DNA from: Zygnema cylindricum
Taxonomy: Eukaryota > Streptophyta > Zygnematophyceae > Zygnematales > Zygnemataceae
NCBI GenBank assembly: GCA_037447655.1
Contig: JBBHKE010000813.1
Coordinates: forward strand, 124,001 to 188,000
Reading direction: 5' to 3'
DNA length: 64,000 bases
The position numbers and the translations under genes were made by a program. Below the pieces are notes generated by a model that saw nothing but the letters and a program-made list of their open reading frames with translations, ran no database searches and was not told the origin of the DNA. This document shows positions 31,505-43,847 of the stretch, in pieces; positions within the stretch are counted from its first letter, which is position 1, and every line of letters begins with the position of its first letter.

Positions 31505-34500
31505 GAGTTGCAGAGAAGGTATCAGTAGAAAACGCTCTCTGAAGTATTAAAAATGGAAGAGATTTGACCACTGAGACAGCAAAAAGATGTTCACACCGAT
31601 GGTCAAGGAGGAAGCGAACCTTTCTCCCTCAACCTTCGCATCTAAGAAGTCCCCTTGAGCTGTACCCACCGTTCAACCTTCAGAAGGTGTGTGGCAGACT
31701 AGACCTACTGATTCAGAGGCTTTGGGTACGGGACCACATGATTTGTCGAAAGGGATTTGGCGGACTCAACCTAACAACCCACAAATTCGGGGTATGGGAA
31801 AAGCACATTTGACCAGGGTACTCCGCCGGACTCGAAACTGGTACATGTTTTATAATCTGATGGCTAGGCTACAGCGGGGGCCGGACCCGTCACTGTAGAT
31901 TAGGAGGCCGTAGAGGTGGAAAATCGAAATTTATGGGAACAAGAATTAAATATTATTCGGGAAGCTCGGCGTAGGTCAAGTGGGCCTCTCAGTGGGCAGA
32001 GGCCCACTTCTCCAAGGAGAGGGCCGCATCCTGGAGCACCAATTCAGGAAACGACACCTATATCAAGAACTCAACTAGACATTCCTCCCTCGGAAAATAG
32101 CCAAGATACTTCCCTTCATCAGGAAGGGGGGGTACCACAGGACCTAATGTCAAAGGTGTGGGTGTAGATCTGATTTCTGAAATTGGTTCGGCATCACAAA
32201 AGATCTTTGTCTCACTAGTAGGATATTCACCTGTGGAGGCCTTGGTGGAGTTACAACAGGACCAAGGACTTCATTTCACCTTGGGATTGTCCATGCCTCC
32301 CTCTTCCCCTACCTGACCATCTCCTAGTTCTTCTTCGTGTCGTCCTCTGGCTTCTTCTCCTTCAACCATAGGGCCCTTGGTTTACCCCGAAGATATTTTC
32401 GCCGTACCTTCTGGGTTAACTTCTAGACCTTCTCCTCCTTTGGTTGTCACACAGTTTCCTTTTTTTGCTTATTCCTCACCACATCAGCATTCACGTTCCT
32501 TCATTTCTGAACCACCTCCCTTTGCTCGATGGGGACAGAATTATTCGGGTCACACACCTTATCCCTGCCAGGCTCCTTCCCCTTCTCCTTCTCTGTCCCC
32601 ATCCAAAGGTTCTCGACTTAACATACCAACTCTCGAGATTCCACTAGTGGGGGCAGATCGTCAAACCCGGACTCCTTCCGCGCCGAGGAAATTTTGGTCC
32701 GCACCTGTTGAGGGCGTTTAACCTTAAGACAAATCCGAGGCTTGACCTTCCTCAGTGGGGGGGGGGATCTTCGGCTTTAGACCCCGCAGCTTGTATCCGA
32801 GAAAAACACGACCTAGGTCCCGAAGGCGAAGATGCAAGGGTCATTTCCCCCTCTCATTTCGAAAGTCCTACTAGACCGGCATCTCCATAGTTCTCTAATA
32901 TTGCGAAAGAGGAGAAGGAAATGGGAGATGACATAATTTTCACAGGGGATAGTTTCGGAATCCCCTTTTCGGATTTCGAGTTGTCATGGAAATCTTTCAC
33001 CCAGTCGGATATAAACAAGTATTGGGGAGGAGCTATACCGGATGACTTCGAAACAACCTTGTTTCTTATGATGGTCAACTACCTCTTTGACAATGCTCTG
33101 GCTGACTATAAAAAAAGACAACCATTATTGATGGCTCCGAGAATAAAAGTTTCTAATCTAAATCTAGATGCAGCTGTGGTGCAAGCAAAGTTGGACATGG
33201 CACCCGCTTTGGCTTTTCCAATCACGGCTACTTTCACCGATGATATGAAGCTGTAGGGGCAGGGAAGTGCTTATACAAACCATCTACATGCAGTTTGTTT
33301 GGCTCAGGCGGCAACCCAGATGGTGGCCAATCGAATTCCATGCACTACCTTGCTAAACACCTGGAGACTTTTGTACACCGAAAGAAACGAGTCTGCTATC
33401 AAAGAATTTACGGAATGACTTTTGTACAGCGAAAAGAACGAGTCTCCTATTAAAGAATTTACGGAATTCCGGTGTCTAAAGAATAAGACAGCGCAGTTGC
33501 TTTTCAATCGCCTTGCACGCCTCTGCCAGAAAACAAAACTCTCCACAATAGATCTGCCGGCTATGGCTATGAATTATTTCATAGTGGTCCGCAATTCGTT
33601 TGGACCCACGAGTCAGGCTGCGTTGGATAAGTGGATTGCAGGAAAGGCAATTCATGATGTCAACGTGTCGACAAAAGACATCTCCCTTACCGCAATGAAG
33701 TTATATGACCATTTCGTGCACAGCAAAGCCAAGGAGAAGGCTGTCACAGGCAAGGCAAGGGTTGATTTTACACGATTCGAGGGGGAAAATTTTTTAGCAG
33801 TGAAGAACAGTCCGAGCTTCAAGCTTTACGAAAGCTTAAGGGAAAACAAGAGGCTGACAACGGGTTAGAGCGGACAATGGGGGCGGACGAGAAGATTTTC
33901 ATGTATAACCGTCTTAATTATCACCAACCAAGAAACGGGTAGAAACGGTGCCCTATGAAACTGAAGCCGGAATAAGTCATCAAGCTAACAGAATTTGAGA
34001 AAGAACGTGCCGAAAGCACCCGGATGCAGCAGAAAAAACACAACAGGGAAACAAGCGAGAAGAGAGAACCTTGGTGAACAAGGAAACTTATAAACCCACT
34101 CCCCGTTTGAAAACTCGCAAGATGTTGTAATCACATCTTTCGCAGATAGAACTCCCAAAATTTAATGATGAAAAATTTTCCAACGAGCTGAGGAGCAAAT
34201 ACACAACCGAAGGGTCAAAATGTGAAACATGTGGCTTCATGGGACACAAAGAGGGGCAATGTTTCCATAAGAATGGAGTTCCAAAGGAAATGATGCAATT
34301 CGCTCTATTCATCAGCGGAGGAGAAACTGAAGTCAATCCTCTCCCACTGCAATGTCTTTACCATTGGGGTTGCCGTTCCCTGTACACCCCAAATTACTCA
34401 GTAAGGACCCCTTCAAACCTGCCGAGGACTACCTAGGAGCAAACCATTCAGCTGCAAAGTTAGCAATTGGCCGCAATGGAAACATAATTGGCTAACCTAC

Positions 34501-34718
34501 GTTTGGGATCTTCAACCCGGGCCCCTCCTCTGACAGCTGCACCGAAAATCCAATGACAAAAGTAGGAGTTGTTACAGAAGCAGGCGGAGCTAGAACAAGA
34601 AACCACGCCGGGTGGAGATGACGATGACCTTAAGGGTTGGGATGTGGAACCTCCGAAAGCCAATCACGCCCGCACGTTTCTGTCCACCAACTGGAATGTG
34701 GGGTTTTGGAACGGCCAT
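31505..34718 (+). pseudogene. Gypsy element 2, Gag region (segment 1 of 4)
   Basis: Plus-strand Gag of the DNMT-Gypsy family, badly broken. Frames at 31916-32167 (NLWEQELNIIREARRRSS), 32377-32721, 32921-33256 (SDINKYWGGAIPDDFETTLF) and 33422-33868 (FNRLARLCQKTKL) fit a long Gag. A zinc knuckle CETCGFMGHKEGQC lies at about 34218-34260 (C-x2-C-x4-H-x4-C). A G10 run at 32757-32767 falls between frames. The gene is cut at 34718 by a Copia insertion and resumes at 40482. No LTR of its own is seen at its 5' end. Confidence 0.7.
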
Positions 34719-35538
34719 TGTTGAATTGAGGCAACCGGTGACCTAGAGGAAGAAGAAGAAACACTAGCAGTTGCCATAACATTCAGATTTCAAAAGAGGA
34801 AACTCTCACGGAGACCACAAAAAGACCAACTTCACAATAGAACCCCAAGCAAATCAGACACACACTAAGTCTGCAAATTTGCCACAATATTAAGAGTATA
34901 AGAAAGACACCACATGCAAAATTTCACAAGGTTCTGCCAAAAGATCAGAATAATCTTGCAATTCAAAAACTGCACTAAAAACTGCTTCGCCGTTTTTCAA
35001 TACAATGAATTCCTTACTCTAAAATATTCTAAGTCCAACATATACAAAGTGAACCTACAGCTGATCTACACCGTACCACAATTACCGTGGTCTACCGATA
35101 CACTTAAATAATAATCAAACTAAACCCCTTTGTCTACCATACAAGTATTTACATCAATCGTTAACCATAGCCGCCGCTAAAGTACTCAGTCAAAGTTTGT
35201 ATGCTGAAATGAAGGCTCGGTCAATATTTCTCTTCCACAAATGACGGCGAACTCCGTCCGCCGTCTGGGCAATCATTCATCACCGAAGATGAACCTCCAT
35301 GTGTAAATTTGGTCCCTCAAGTAAATCTGTACTTTGTCAACCAACTCAACCAAGCTTGACTTCCCCACTGACCGACACATGTACATAGAGTGTACCGAAT
35401 GTGTGAACTCCATTTGGAGTTACATACCACATCAAATCTTGTCTACGTTGACTCAGTCTGTACACAAAACCAACTAATTCTAGAATCTCTCTCTCACACA
35501 CGAGATATAGAGAGGACTAAAATTTTCCAAAACCAACA
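34719..35538 (-). repeat. Copia B 3' LTR (820 bp)
   Basis: On plus it runs from TGTTGAATTGAGG to CCAAAACCAACA, so on the element strand it starts TGTTGGTTTTGG and ends CAACA. It follows the tract GGTTTAGGGGAG (minus, 35539-35551). It pairs with 39663-40481 (819 bp). Flanking bases GCCAT (left) and GCCCT (right of the partner) look like a 5-bp target-site duplication with one change. It includes the Gag start codon and about 20 Gag codons (34740-34780). Confidence 0.9.
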
Positions 35539-35561
35539 CTCCCCTAAACCTTTAGACTCTC

Positions 35562-37053
35562 TCAGCCACTAAGTCCACATGCCTCTGTACAAAACTTCAA
35601 CTTAGGTGCAGGTAAAGGCTTAGTCATCATATTTGCTACCATCATCTTATCCGACAAATAAGTGAGTTTTAAAGTTTTGTTCACCACCTTCTCTCTTACA
35701 AAATGCAACTTGATATCAATGTGCTTGCTTTTTAAGTGATGACTTAGGTTAGATGCAATCACTATCGCTGCCTCGTTGTCACACCACACTATTTGAGGCC
35801 CATATTGCATAAAGTGAAGTTCTTGACAAAGAGACTTTACACAAAGTAACTGATTAACAGCTGAGCTAGCTGCCATGTATTTATCCTCCATTGAGACCGA
35901 GCTCTGACTTTTTGAAGCCTGCTGCTCCAGCAGCATGTTCCACTTCCAATCTTGAGAATTCATCCGGTAGTGGAGCGGTGGCTTCGCATGTCTCCTTAGC
36001 TCGCATCGCTTCAAGTCTGAATCTTTACCTCTTCTCCACCGAGAGCAAGTCGTAGATTTCGTGTCCCTATAAGATACTGAAGCACCCTCTTTGCTGCCTT
36101 CCAATCCGATCTCCTCGGATTTTATAAACTTCGGCTTAGAGCACCAACTGGTGCCGCAATGTCCGTGCGTGTGCAAATCATGAAGTAGATTAGACTGCCG
36201 ACAATCTGATGATATAAAATTGCAACCATAGAATCTGCCTCCCTGATTCCAAGGTGTCATCAAAAATGACTCCTCCCTCGGTCTCCATGCCTTCCACCTT
36301 TTGCTTGAATTCCATGGGAGTTGCACTTCCCTTTGCATCCGCCATGCAAAACTTCTCAAGCATATTCCTAATCGCTTCCCGTTGTGTTAGATAGATTATT
36401 CTCCTATCTCTATCCCTTTCAACCTGAATCTCAAGATTATACTTTGCCTCCCCTAAATCTTTCATCTCAAATCTCGAATTCAAGGCTGCCTTTATTTTGT
36501 TAATCTCATTTAATGACTTACTCAGTAGCAGAAAATCATATATAAACACAGCAAAGTAAATAATCCCATCTTCCCCTTCCATAACATTGCCTGAGTGATT
36601 TGAACTAATCCTCACAAAACCGAGACCAGTGAGAATCTCATCTAGTTTCAGATTCCACTGATGTGGAGCTTGCTTCAGACCGTATAACAATTTTAATAAT
36701 TTACAAACCAAATTTTCTTTTCCAGTCTTTGCATACATTTCATGTTGCTTCATATAGATCACTTCCTCTAAATCTCCATGCAAGAAAGCTGTCTTAACAT
36801 CCATTTGATGTAATTCCATATCCTCAATGGTTGTTAAAGTCAAAAGAATTCTAACACTTGGAAACTGGACAACTGGAGAGAAAGTCTCCTCATAGTCAAT
36901 TCCCTCCTTCCGACTATAGCCCTTTGCAACAAGCCTAGACTTATATCTTTCAATAGAAATATCTGCATTTAGCTTAACTTTGAAGACCCACTTACAACTG
37001 ATGGCCTTTCGATCCGGCGGAAGCTCCACAAGCTCCCAAGTTTGAGCTTCCAT
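35562..37053 (-). pseudogene. Copia B reverse transcriptase and RNase H
   Basis: RT frame 36190-37053: GCKWVFKVKLN-like start, VAKGYSRKEGIDYEETFSPV and KQAPHQWNLKLDEIL. The catalytic box reads VFIYDFLLLS where YVDD is expected, so the first Asp is lost. RNase H (35562-36359) is in another frame with breaks; it keeps YMAASSAVNQLLCVKSL, WCDNEAAIVIAS and MVANMMTKPLPAPKL. Dead copy. A polypurine tract and LTR follow directly. Confidence 0.9.
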
Positions 37054-37098
37054 TATCGATCGTATTTCATCATTCGCCCCGAAGATCCATTGATCCTT

Positions 37099-37830
37099 TT
37101 ACGGGGTTGAAAAAGCTTCTAATATCGTGACCGGCTCCATTGTGGTTGGAGAAAATAGAGCATGTTCCACCGGTTCACCTCGGAGCTTGCTGCTTTGCCT
37201 TCTCCCCCCCGGAAAATTTGAGAATGGAACTGTTGGATCCGTACGTTGCCGTCGAGGAGGAGGAGGAGGAGGAGGAGGAGGAGGTGGAGGAGGAGGAGGA
37301 GCTTGTTGTACAGGTTGAATGACCGATAATACCAGAGTAGGAATAGAGGAAGAACTTGTGAAAGAGGAAAGAGGAACATTTTCAAAAATTACATATTTTT
37401 GATTTTTGGCATTTTTCTCAAAATTTGTCATGCCAAAAACATCAACCGATTGATTTTCTTCCTTTACCTGAATATTCCTAGCAACCTGAAGAGTTTTCCT
37501 ACCTAGATTGTAAAGTCTATAGCCTACTGACTCATCATCATAGCCCATAAAAAATCCCGGAACAGATTTTGGATGAAGCTTAGAAATAGGAAGATTATCC
37601 AAAATATAACATTTGCTACCAAAAACCCGAAAGTTACTAACATTGGGTTTCTTTCCGGTTCACATTTCATAGGTTGTCATCCCTTTTACCGCCTAATTTT
37701 CTATCCTATTCCTAATATAAGATGCACAAGAGCAAGCCTCACCCCAAAATTTAAAATCTATTCCTTTATCCAACATCATAGATTTTGCACTCTCCGTTAA
37801 AGTCCGGTTAAGTCTTTCGGATACTCCGTT
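37099..37830 (-). pseudogene. Copia B integrase C-terminus and polyproline linker
   Basis: Frame 37099-37602: LHPKSVPGFFMGYDDESVGYRLY (integrase C-terminal region), then a linker with a long proline run encoded by a (GGA)n-type repeat at 37256-37304, then GGRRQSSKLRGE. 37603-37830 continues the integrase in other frames with stops. Confidence 0.82.
37256..37304. repeat. (GGA)n trinucleotide repeat
   Basis: About 16 GGA units with one GGT, coding for proline on the minus strand inside the Copia B linker. On the plus strand it makes spurious polyGly/polyGlu frames. Confidence 0.95.
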
Positions 37831-38364
37831 TTACTCCGGAGTATAGGGAACTGTAAATTGACGAGAGATGCCGTATTCCCTTAAATAGTCCGAGAATGCA
37901 TTTGAAATATATTCTCCTCGTTGTCGGAACGGAAGAGAGAGAATTGGCTTCCCGTGAAGCTTTTCCGCCCACGTCGGGAAATGCTTGAAGTGAGTGAACA
38001 CTTCACTCTTCTCCTTCATGAAGTAAAATTTGGTGTACCGCGAGAAGTCATCCGTAAAAGTAACAAGAAACCGGTTGCCACTTAGGGAAGGGACTTTTGA
38101 CGGTCCCCACACGTCCGAATGAATATTTTGCAGCAAATCCGTGGCCCGGTTATCTGCGGTCTGCGGTAGGGGTAGCTTATGAAGCTTCCCCAAAGCACAA
38201 CCATCACATACATGAGCCTCTTTTTTTCCTAACATTACACCATCTATCATATTTTGTTTCACCATTTTATCAAGTTTCTCATGATGAACATGACCGAGCC
38301 TCTTATTCCACAAAATATTTTCCGGAAGGACACTAGAGTATGCAAAGTCAATTTCATTAGCCAA
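37831..38364 (-). pseudogene. Copia B GAG-pre-integrase and integrase core
   Basis: Contains ILWNKRLGHVHHEKLDKM, CDGCALGKLHKLPLPQ (zinc-binding), IHSDVWGPSKVPS (first catalytic Asp) and VTFTDDFSRYTKFYFM. The second Asp motif is lost (LPFRQRGEYISN instead of a DNGGEY type). A stop falls at PYTPE-stop, just before the catalytic Glu region, which continues as NGVSERLNRTL in a new frame. Confidence 0.9.
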
Positions 38365-38370
38365 GTCTAT

Positions 38371-39081
38371 CTAGTACAACACGTTTGAGCCTCTTGTTCC
38401 TACCATAGCCACTCTCCCATCTTTGCTTACTACCTTTTTCCCATTTTTTTGCAAAATTTCAAATCCTTTCATTTCAGCCACCGAAGTGGAAAACAAATAT
38501 TTCTTAAATTTTGGAATATAGAGAACTTCATGTAAGGTTCTCTTTACAATCTGGCCATTGATATCACATGCTAACTCCACGCTTCCCTTTGCCGTAGCCT
38601 CCACACCGCTGTCATTGGCGTAATAAATTCGACGAGTTGGAATTGGAGTAAGGGTTTTGAAGTAAGCCCGGTTGCCGCACATGTGGGAAGAGCACCCGGA
38701 GTCTATAATCCATCCATTCTCTTGAGGCCCCTCCATGAGATCTTTTGCAAAGGAAAAGAACTCATAGTCTTCCGATTGCGGAAATCTGACCACATCATCT
38801 TTTTCCCCCAACGGTTCATCTTGTGGCGTCTCATCAAATGCAAAGAACGTCGCATTTTTCACCGGCAATTTTAACTCCGACCCATTTGAAGGTGGTTCCT
38901 CCGATCGCACCTTCCATCCCACATGGTAAATTCCTGTCTCACACGGTTTTATAAGTGCCGGGCACAACCGGAAAACATAACCTTGACCGAAGCAATAGAC
39001 ACAACTATCATATTGCCTATAATTAGGATTAGGGGTGAAGTTCATATTTTCGGAATCCAGCCGACCTATATGTCTGAGCAT
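38371..39081 (-). pseudogene. Copia B protease region
   Basis: Frame with a degenerate zinc knuckle (CVYCFGQGYVFRLC, histidine missing), then GWIIDSGCSSHMC (intact DSG), VLYIPKFKKYLFSTS and a pre-integrase start. A stop separates it from the integrase frame at 38364. Confidence 0.88.
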
Positions 39082-39166
39082 TGTACGCTACCGCTGATTT
39101 TCCACCATTCAATGCTATCTGAGTTGCCTCTTCCTCTACAATGTAAGCTTCAGCTACACCTATATT

Positions 39167-39662
39167 TCATCTAGCTTTCTCAAACCTTTTCAATTGTTTT
39201 GCGGCTCCTTTATATTCAGTAGGAAGCCCTCTCATTGGAATCATAGCTTGATGATAAAGAGGAAAATTCCCCCCGGAACATGCATTTTGTGACAACAAAA
39301 GCTTCAAGCCATTACAATAGGAGTTCATATAACCCTTGGAACACTTACAATCCCAAATTTTCCCAGCAGTTATAACCTCATTCTGCTCACTAGCTAGGGC
39401 ATAAGACTCCCACAATGCCTTTCATATATCAGATGCTTTAGAGATATTGATATATGTCATGCTCAAATCTTTGGACAAGAGTAATTTAAGAACATGCAAT
39501 GCATCCTCATTTTTCTTTTAAAAATTTGGATCTATATCCGGAAGAACACCGGAAATCACATCAAACAATCTCACTTGCTTAGGGTAAGACTTAGTCAAAT
39601 CTGCCCAATATAAATATTTTTGGCCATTAAGCCCCGGGATCCGTGAGGGTGGGCCCCTGACC
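39167..39662 (-). pseudogene. Copia B Gag
   Basis: Gag starts inside the 5' LTR (MATAGASSSSSGS, at 39721) and runs through the primer-binding site as QQVRGPPSRIPGLNGQKYLYW, then WADLTKSYPKQVRLFDVISG, to a stop at 39518. A second frame (39167-39415) carries QNACSGGNFPLYHQAMIPMR. Copia Gag, frame-broken. Confidence 0.85.
39648..39662 (-). promoter_or_regulatory. Copia B primer-binding site, degenerate (initiator tRNA-Met anticodon arm type)
   Basis: Minus strand GGTCAGGGGCCCACC directly after the LTR end CAACA. It differs at two positions from GGTTATGGGCCCACC, the complement of the plant initiator tRNA-Met anticodon arm. The ATG of the intact site is lost here, and Gag instead has an ATG within the LTR. 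Confidence 0.65.
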
Positions 39663-40481
39663 TGTTGAATTGAGGCAACCTGTGACCCAGAGGAAGAAGA
39701 AGAAGCACCAGCAGTTGCCATAATATTCAGATTACAAATTAGGAAACTCTCACGGAGACCACAAAAAGACCAACTTCACAATGAAGCTTCAAGCAAACCA
39801 GACACACACATGGTCTCCAAATTTGCCACAATATAAAAAATATAACAAGGAAACCACATGCAGAATTTCACAAGGTTCTGCTAAAAGATCACAATGATCA
39901 TGCAATTCAAAAAGTGCACAAAAAATTGCTTCGCAGTTTTTCCATACAATGAATTCCTTACTCTAAAATATTCTAAGTCCTACATATACAAAGTGAAACT
40001 ATGGCTGATCTACACCGTACCAGAATTATTGTGGTCTGCCGGTACACTTAAACACTAGTCAAACTAAACCCCTCTGTCTACCATACAAGTATTTACATCA
40101 ATCCTTAACCCTAGTCGCCGCTAAAGTACGCATTCAAAGTTCGTCTAATAAAATGACGGCTCGGTCAATATTTCTCTTCCAAAAATGACGGCGAATTCGT
40201 CCGCCGTCCGCGCTTTCACTCATCACCGAAGATGAACCTCCACGTGTAAATTTGGTCCTTCAAGTAAATTTGTACTTTGTCAACCAACTCAACTAAGCTT
40301 GACTTCCCCACTGACCGACACGTGTACATGGAATGTACCGAATGTGTGAACTCCTTTTGGAGTTACATACCACACCAAATCTTGTCTACGTCGACTCATT
40401 CTGTACACAAAATCGACTAATTCTAGAATCTCTTTCTCATACACGAGATATAGAGAGGACTAAAGGCTTCCAAAACTCAAA
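39663..40481 (-). repeat. Copia B 5' LTR (819 bp)
   Basis: Pairs with 34719-35538 and is very similar along its length. The U3 start is eroded (CCAAAACTCAAA on plus instead of CCAAAACCAACA). The Gag start ATG lies within it (39721). The next bases, GCCCT, match the left flank GCCAT. Confidence 0.88.
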
Positions 40482-41572
40482 GCCCTCGGCAGTTTCGGCA
40501 CTATAGTTCGAACTAGCGGAAAGACAAGCAAAAAGTGCAAGCAAAAAATGGCGCAAAGACAAGCAGAAAGTGCAAGCACAAAATGGCGAGATAGATCATA
40601 ACAGGAAAGTGAATGGACCTTTATCTTTTACTCCACGAGCCGTTATTTTGAATAATGATATAGGCCTTGGAATGAAAGCCAACCAACCGCCTCCACCCGC
40701 TAAAAAGTCAATGCCTCCAGGTTTTGAAAACTACAATCCCAAACTGATATAAACAAAAGGACCAGAAAAACTGAGCGACCAACAATGTTTCGAGAAATTC
40801 ATGGCTAAACGCCCGGAGGACAACACACGAATGACCTTGCCAACAACAGATTGTGAAACCGAGAGTGTGGAAGCAGGGGGGGGAAAAGTAGCAAAAACAG
40901 GAGGAACCAGATTCTGAAATCGAGAGTGTGGAAGCACGGGGGGAAAAGCCGGAAAAACAGGAGGAACCAAGCTCCACCAGTTCCTCGCCAGAAGCTCGAC
41001 CTCTTTCCTCCCGGTCGGTTGTTATGTTAGTGCGCATCTTATGCCATTCACACTCATACATGTAAAATCTCTAGCCTCTTCACAAAATTTGCCCGAAAAA
41101 ATCCTCATACAGACACTCGGTAAGGAAATTCACATAGAGAGGGAAAGGGCATCTTTTCTCAGTCAGCCCGGGGCAGTTTTTTTGTCCATTGAACACAAAA
41201 CCCCTATGGCGGATAGGGATTATCAATCATTTTCCGTGGCCCTCATTCTTAACAGGACGGGCAATTTTAAACTTAACAGATACGGAGGATATTACGACAG
41301 CATGGTCGATACGCTGGCTCTTCCAAACGTGATAACCAGTTCAGCGCTACAACAAATGCTCGCAAAACTCCGGCCGGAAAATGTGTCGAAGCAACATATG
41401 CCTGAGCACGGTCAGCAGCAAAAAATCAGCCTGTCCATGGCATCATCAAGGCCATGACAATTCAATTTTATGATGACCCGGGACAACACGTCCGAATTCA
41501 GCTTCTCTTTTAGTGGTGGATGATAAGCAATTTGAAATTTTGCTCGGCATGGCTACATAGACCCGGTTAAAT
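40482..41572 (+). pseudogene. Gypsy element 2, protease region (segment 2 of 4)
   Basis: Resumes element 2 after Copia B. Frame 41041-41457 contains YGGYYDSMVDTLALPNVITSSAL, which aligns in place with MDTGAKPIILGSNFAL of the element 1 protease; the DTG reads DTL, so the active-site glycine is lost. Upstream, a frame at 40570-40752 is unassigned. Its position before the DNMT matches element 1. Confidence 0.68.
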
Positions 41573-42951
41573 ATGGAGTTGAATGTTTGGAAGGATCAAT
41601 TTACTCTACGAGACCCTGGTAATCCGGAAGGGACCCAAGTGGTGGTTCCATTAGCTTTATGGAATTGGGGAAAGACTAACGCTCCGGTCTCTAGATGTTA
41701 CCCGGTCTATACCGCCATTCTTGCGGAACTATTTTCCACTTCCTCTGATTTTGCAAACTGCGTTTAGCGATTCCCCATTACCAAGCGGTGGGAAACGGAA
41801 TACCTAAACAAATTATTAAAGATGTCCACACTTCAGCAAGAAGTGGACCGAACATTTGGAGGAATCCTACTGATGGACACAAATTCCCTTCTGGCAGAAT
41901 CGCCAGACAGTTTGCCCAAAGGTGAAAAATTTAATCAACAAGTGGTGTCGCTCAAGATTCTAAGTTCAAAACTCTAGATCTTATCCTTATTTTCGGGAAT
42001 CAACACAGATGTAGAGGCGGTTTTGAAAGCAGGATATCTCGTGGAAAGCTATGTAGCGGTAGAAATATCGCCTGAAGCTCGAGCCGTCAACAAACACCTC
42101 CTACAACAGCTTCACCAAATGTATCCCCATGAACTATCTGTGCCCTCCATTTCCACAGCTCATCGAAATAATCCTCAGAATGTTGACCACATCACTCCAT
42201 CTCATTTAGAAAAGTTGGGAAGAGTAGATCTAGTTGTGATAGAATGGCCTTGTTAGGAAAAGTCCCTAGCACGACTAGAAAAGGGGTATCGAGACAATAG
42301 TAGTCGAACATTCTTTCAGCTCTTCGGTTGATCTCATAAATACAAGAGCACCAAAAAACGCCAGTGGGGTACGTCTTCGAAAATGTTCACCAGATAGATA
42401 ACAAACAAAAACAGGTAACCAATAGTTGGAATCAGGTAACCAACATTTTGGGGGTTCCCTTAGTTTTCGATACCGCCCTGATGGGATACAGGGCACATAA
42501 TGTTAGAGCTTATTGGACCAATCTCGTCCCCTTGTCAACCCTTAGACAACTCTTGAAAACCTAGACCTAGAAACCCAATATTACCGTACAAAAAATTCGG
42601 GGAAAGAAGCGAATGGCGACTTCCGTGACCATAGCTGACCGTTCCCCTTTCTTCCGTTGCAACCAACCCCGACTCCCACGGCAAACACTCCCTACTCTGG
42701 TCACCTTCCCCAACAATCACGCTTATCGCCAAAGAGCCAGTGGAATGATTTTGGACACCAACACTGAAACCTGGACGACTCCAAATATTGAGGAACGAGA
42801 ACAAGCAATGGGATTTTGGCCAGCAACAATGGCATCACCATGTATTTCAGACCTTCAGAGGTACAATATAATTGGGCAAAGCATGGACTTGCATACAATT
42901 TTATGGGTATTGAAACACGATCTTGCCTTCTCCGGTTTAGAGTCCCTATAG
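41573..42951 (+). pseudogene. DNA cytosine methyltransferase (DNMT3/DRM-like), element 2 copy
   Basis: Motif I is ILSLFSGINTDVEAVLKAGY (about 41979-42040), close to the DNMT3/DRM pattern SLFxGI. Motif II is YVAVEISPEA; motif IV is VDLVVIEWPC (ends about 42255), followed by TAG where Gln is expected. Motif VI is GYVFENVHQI (about 42368) with an intact ENV glutamate. Motif VIII is RAHNVRAYWTNL (about 42495-42530), and motifs IX-X include SDLQRYNIIGQSMD (about 42850). At least three stops and frame changes. It supplies the ENV glutamate missing from element 1, while element 1 keeps an open motif IV; the family probably had both. Confidence 0.85.
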
Positions 42952-43847
42952 TCAAGGGCTAGCTACCTTCAAGCTCCAAAACTGTTAGCGGTACAAGCCA
43001 CTTTGCAGCTTGAGGGGGGGAGAGAAACAAGAAGGAAAAATTCTCATTTTGGAACACCACTAAACCCGAGGGTTTCCCGTGTGGGGGGGGGTGAAGGCTC
43101 AACACGAGATAGCTTAGCGGAAGTTGTCAGCAGCAGTGTATTAACTGGAGGGGGGAAAGTAGACCCACTGGTAGTGCTGAAATTTGACATCTCCCGCTTG
43201 GGCAAACAACTGGAAACATGGGCTGCAGTGGAGCCAAGGAAGATGGATTGGGTCTTAGGGGAACAGTTAGATCCTTAACAGAAGGCCAACTCTCCAAATT
43301 GTTAACGAATAACAAACAGGTTTACTCCTAGTCTGATAAAGATATCGGAGTTTACAAAAAGAACCCTTTTTTAATAGATTTCATATACAAGACGACAACT
43401 GTTTGGCAAAAGCAGTACCCCCTCAGCTGAAAAGAAAAAGAGTTCATCATTCTAAAGGTACAAACTTTGGTGGAAGCACGATTGGTGCAACAACGTACAG
43501 GGCTCCATAGATTTCCTTCTTTGACACTTCTTCCACCTAAAATAGATTCGTCCAGGAAAAAAATAGATTTTCGGATGTACGGAGACTATCGGATGCTCAA
43601 CACGGCAACCATACATGACCGATACCCGATGCCCTTTTTGGAAGAGATTTTCGACTCTCTTGCTGGGCCACAATCTATTCAACGCTGGATATGAAGAATG
43701 GGTTCCACTAGATCGTGATGGAACTAAAGCACCAGGAGAGGACAACATTTTGAGCAAGGTCCAGGTTGTATGAGTGGCTCTACATGGAGTTCAGACTAAA
43801 AAATGCAAAAGCAAAATTCTAACGAGCAATGGAAGTGGCTCTCCGGG
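42952..43847 (+). pseudogene. Gypsy element 2 pre-RT spacer and RT fingers
   Basis: After the DNMT comes a spacer with two G-runs (43015-43021 and 43083-43090), then RT. Frame 43467-43694 contains FRMYGDYRMLNTATIHDRYPMP. Mixed frames then give EFRLKNAKAKF and AMEVALRG, where the RT is cut by Copia W at 43847. The frame continues exactly at 54130 with GIDCARCYIDDVIIF. Confidence 0.85.

Noticed and set aside
37127-37322. Plus-strand polyGly and polyGlu frames
   Set aside because: Products of the (GGA)n repeat; the minus strand holds the Copia linker with the same repeat as proline.
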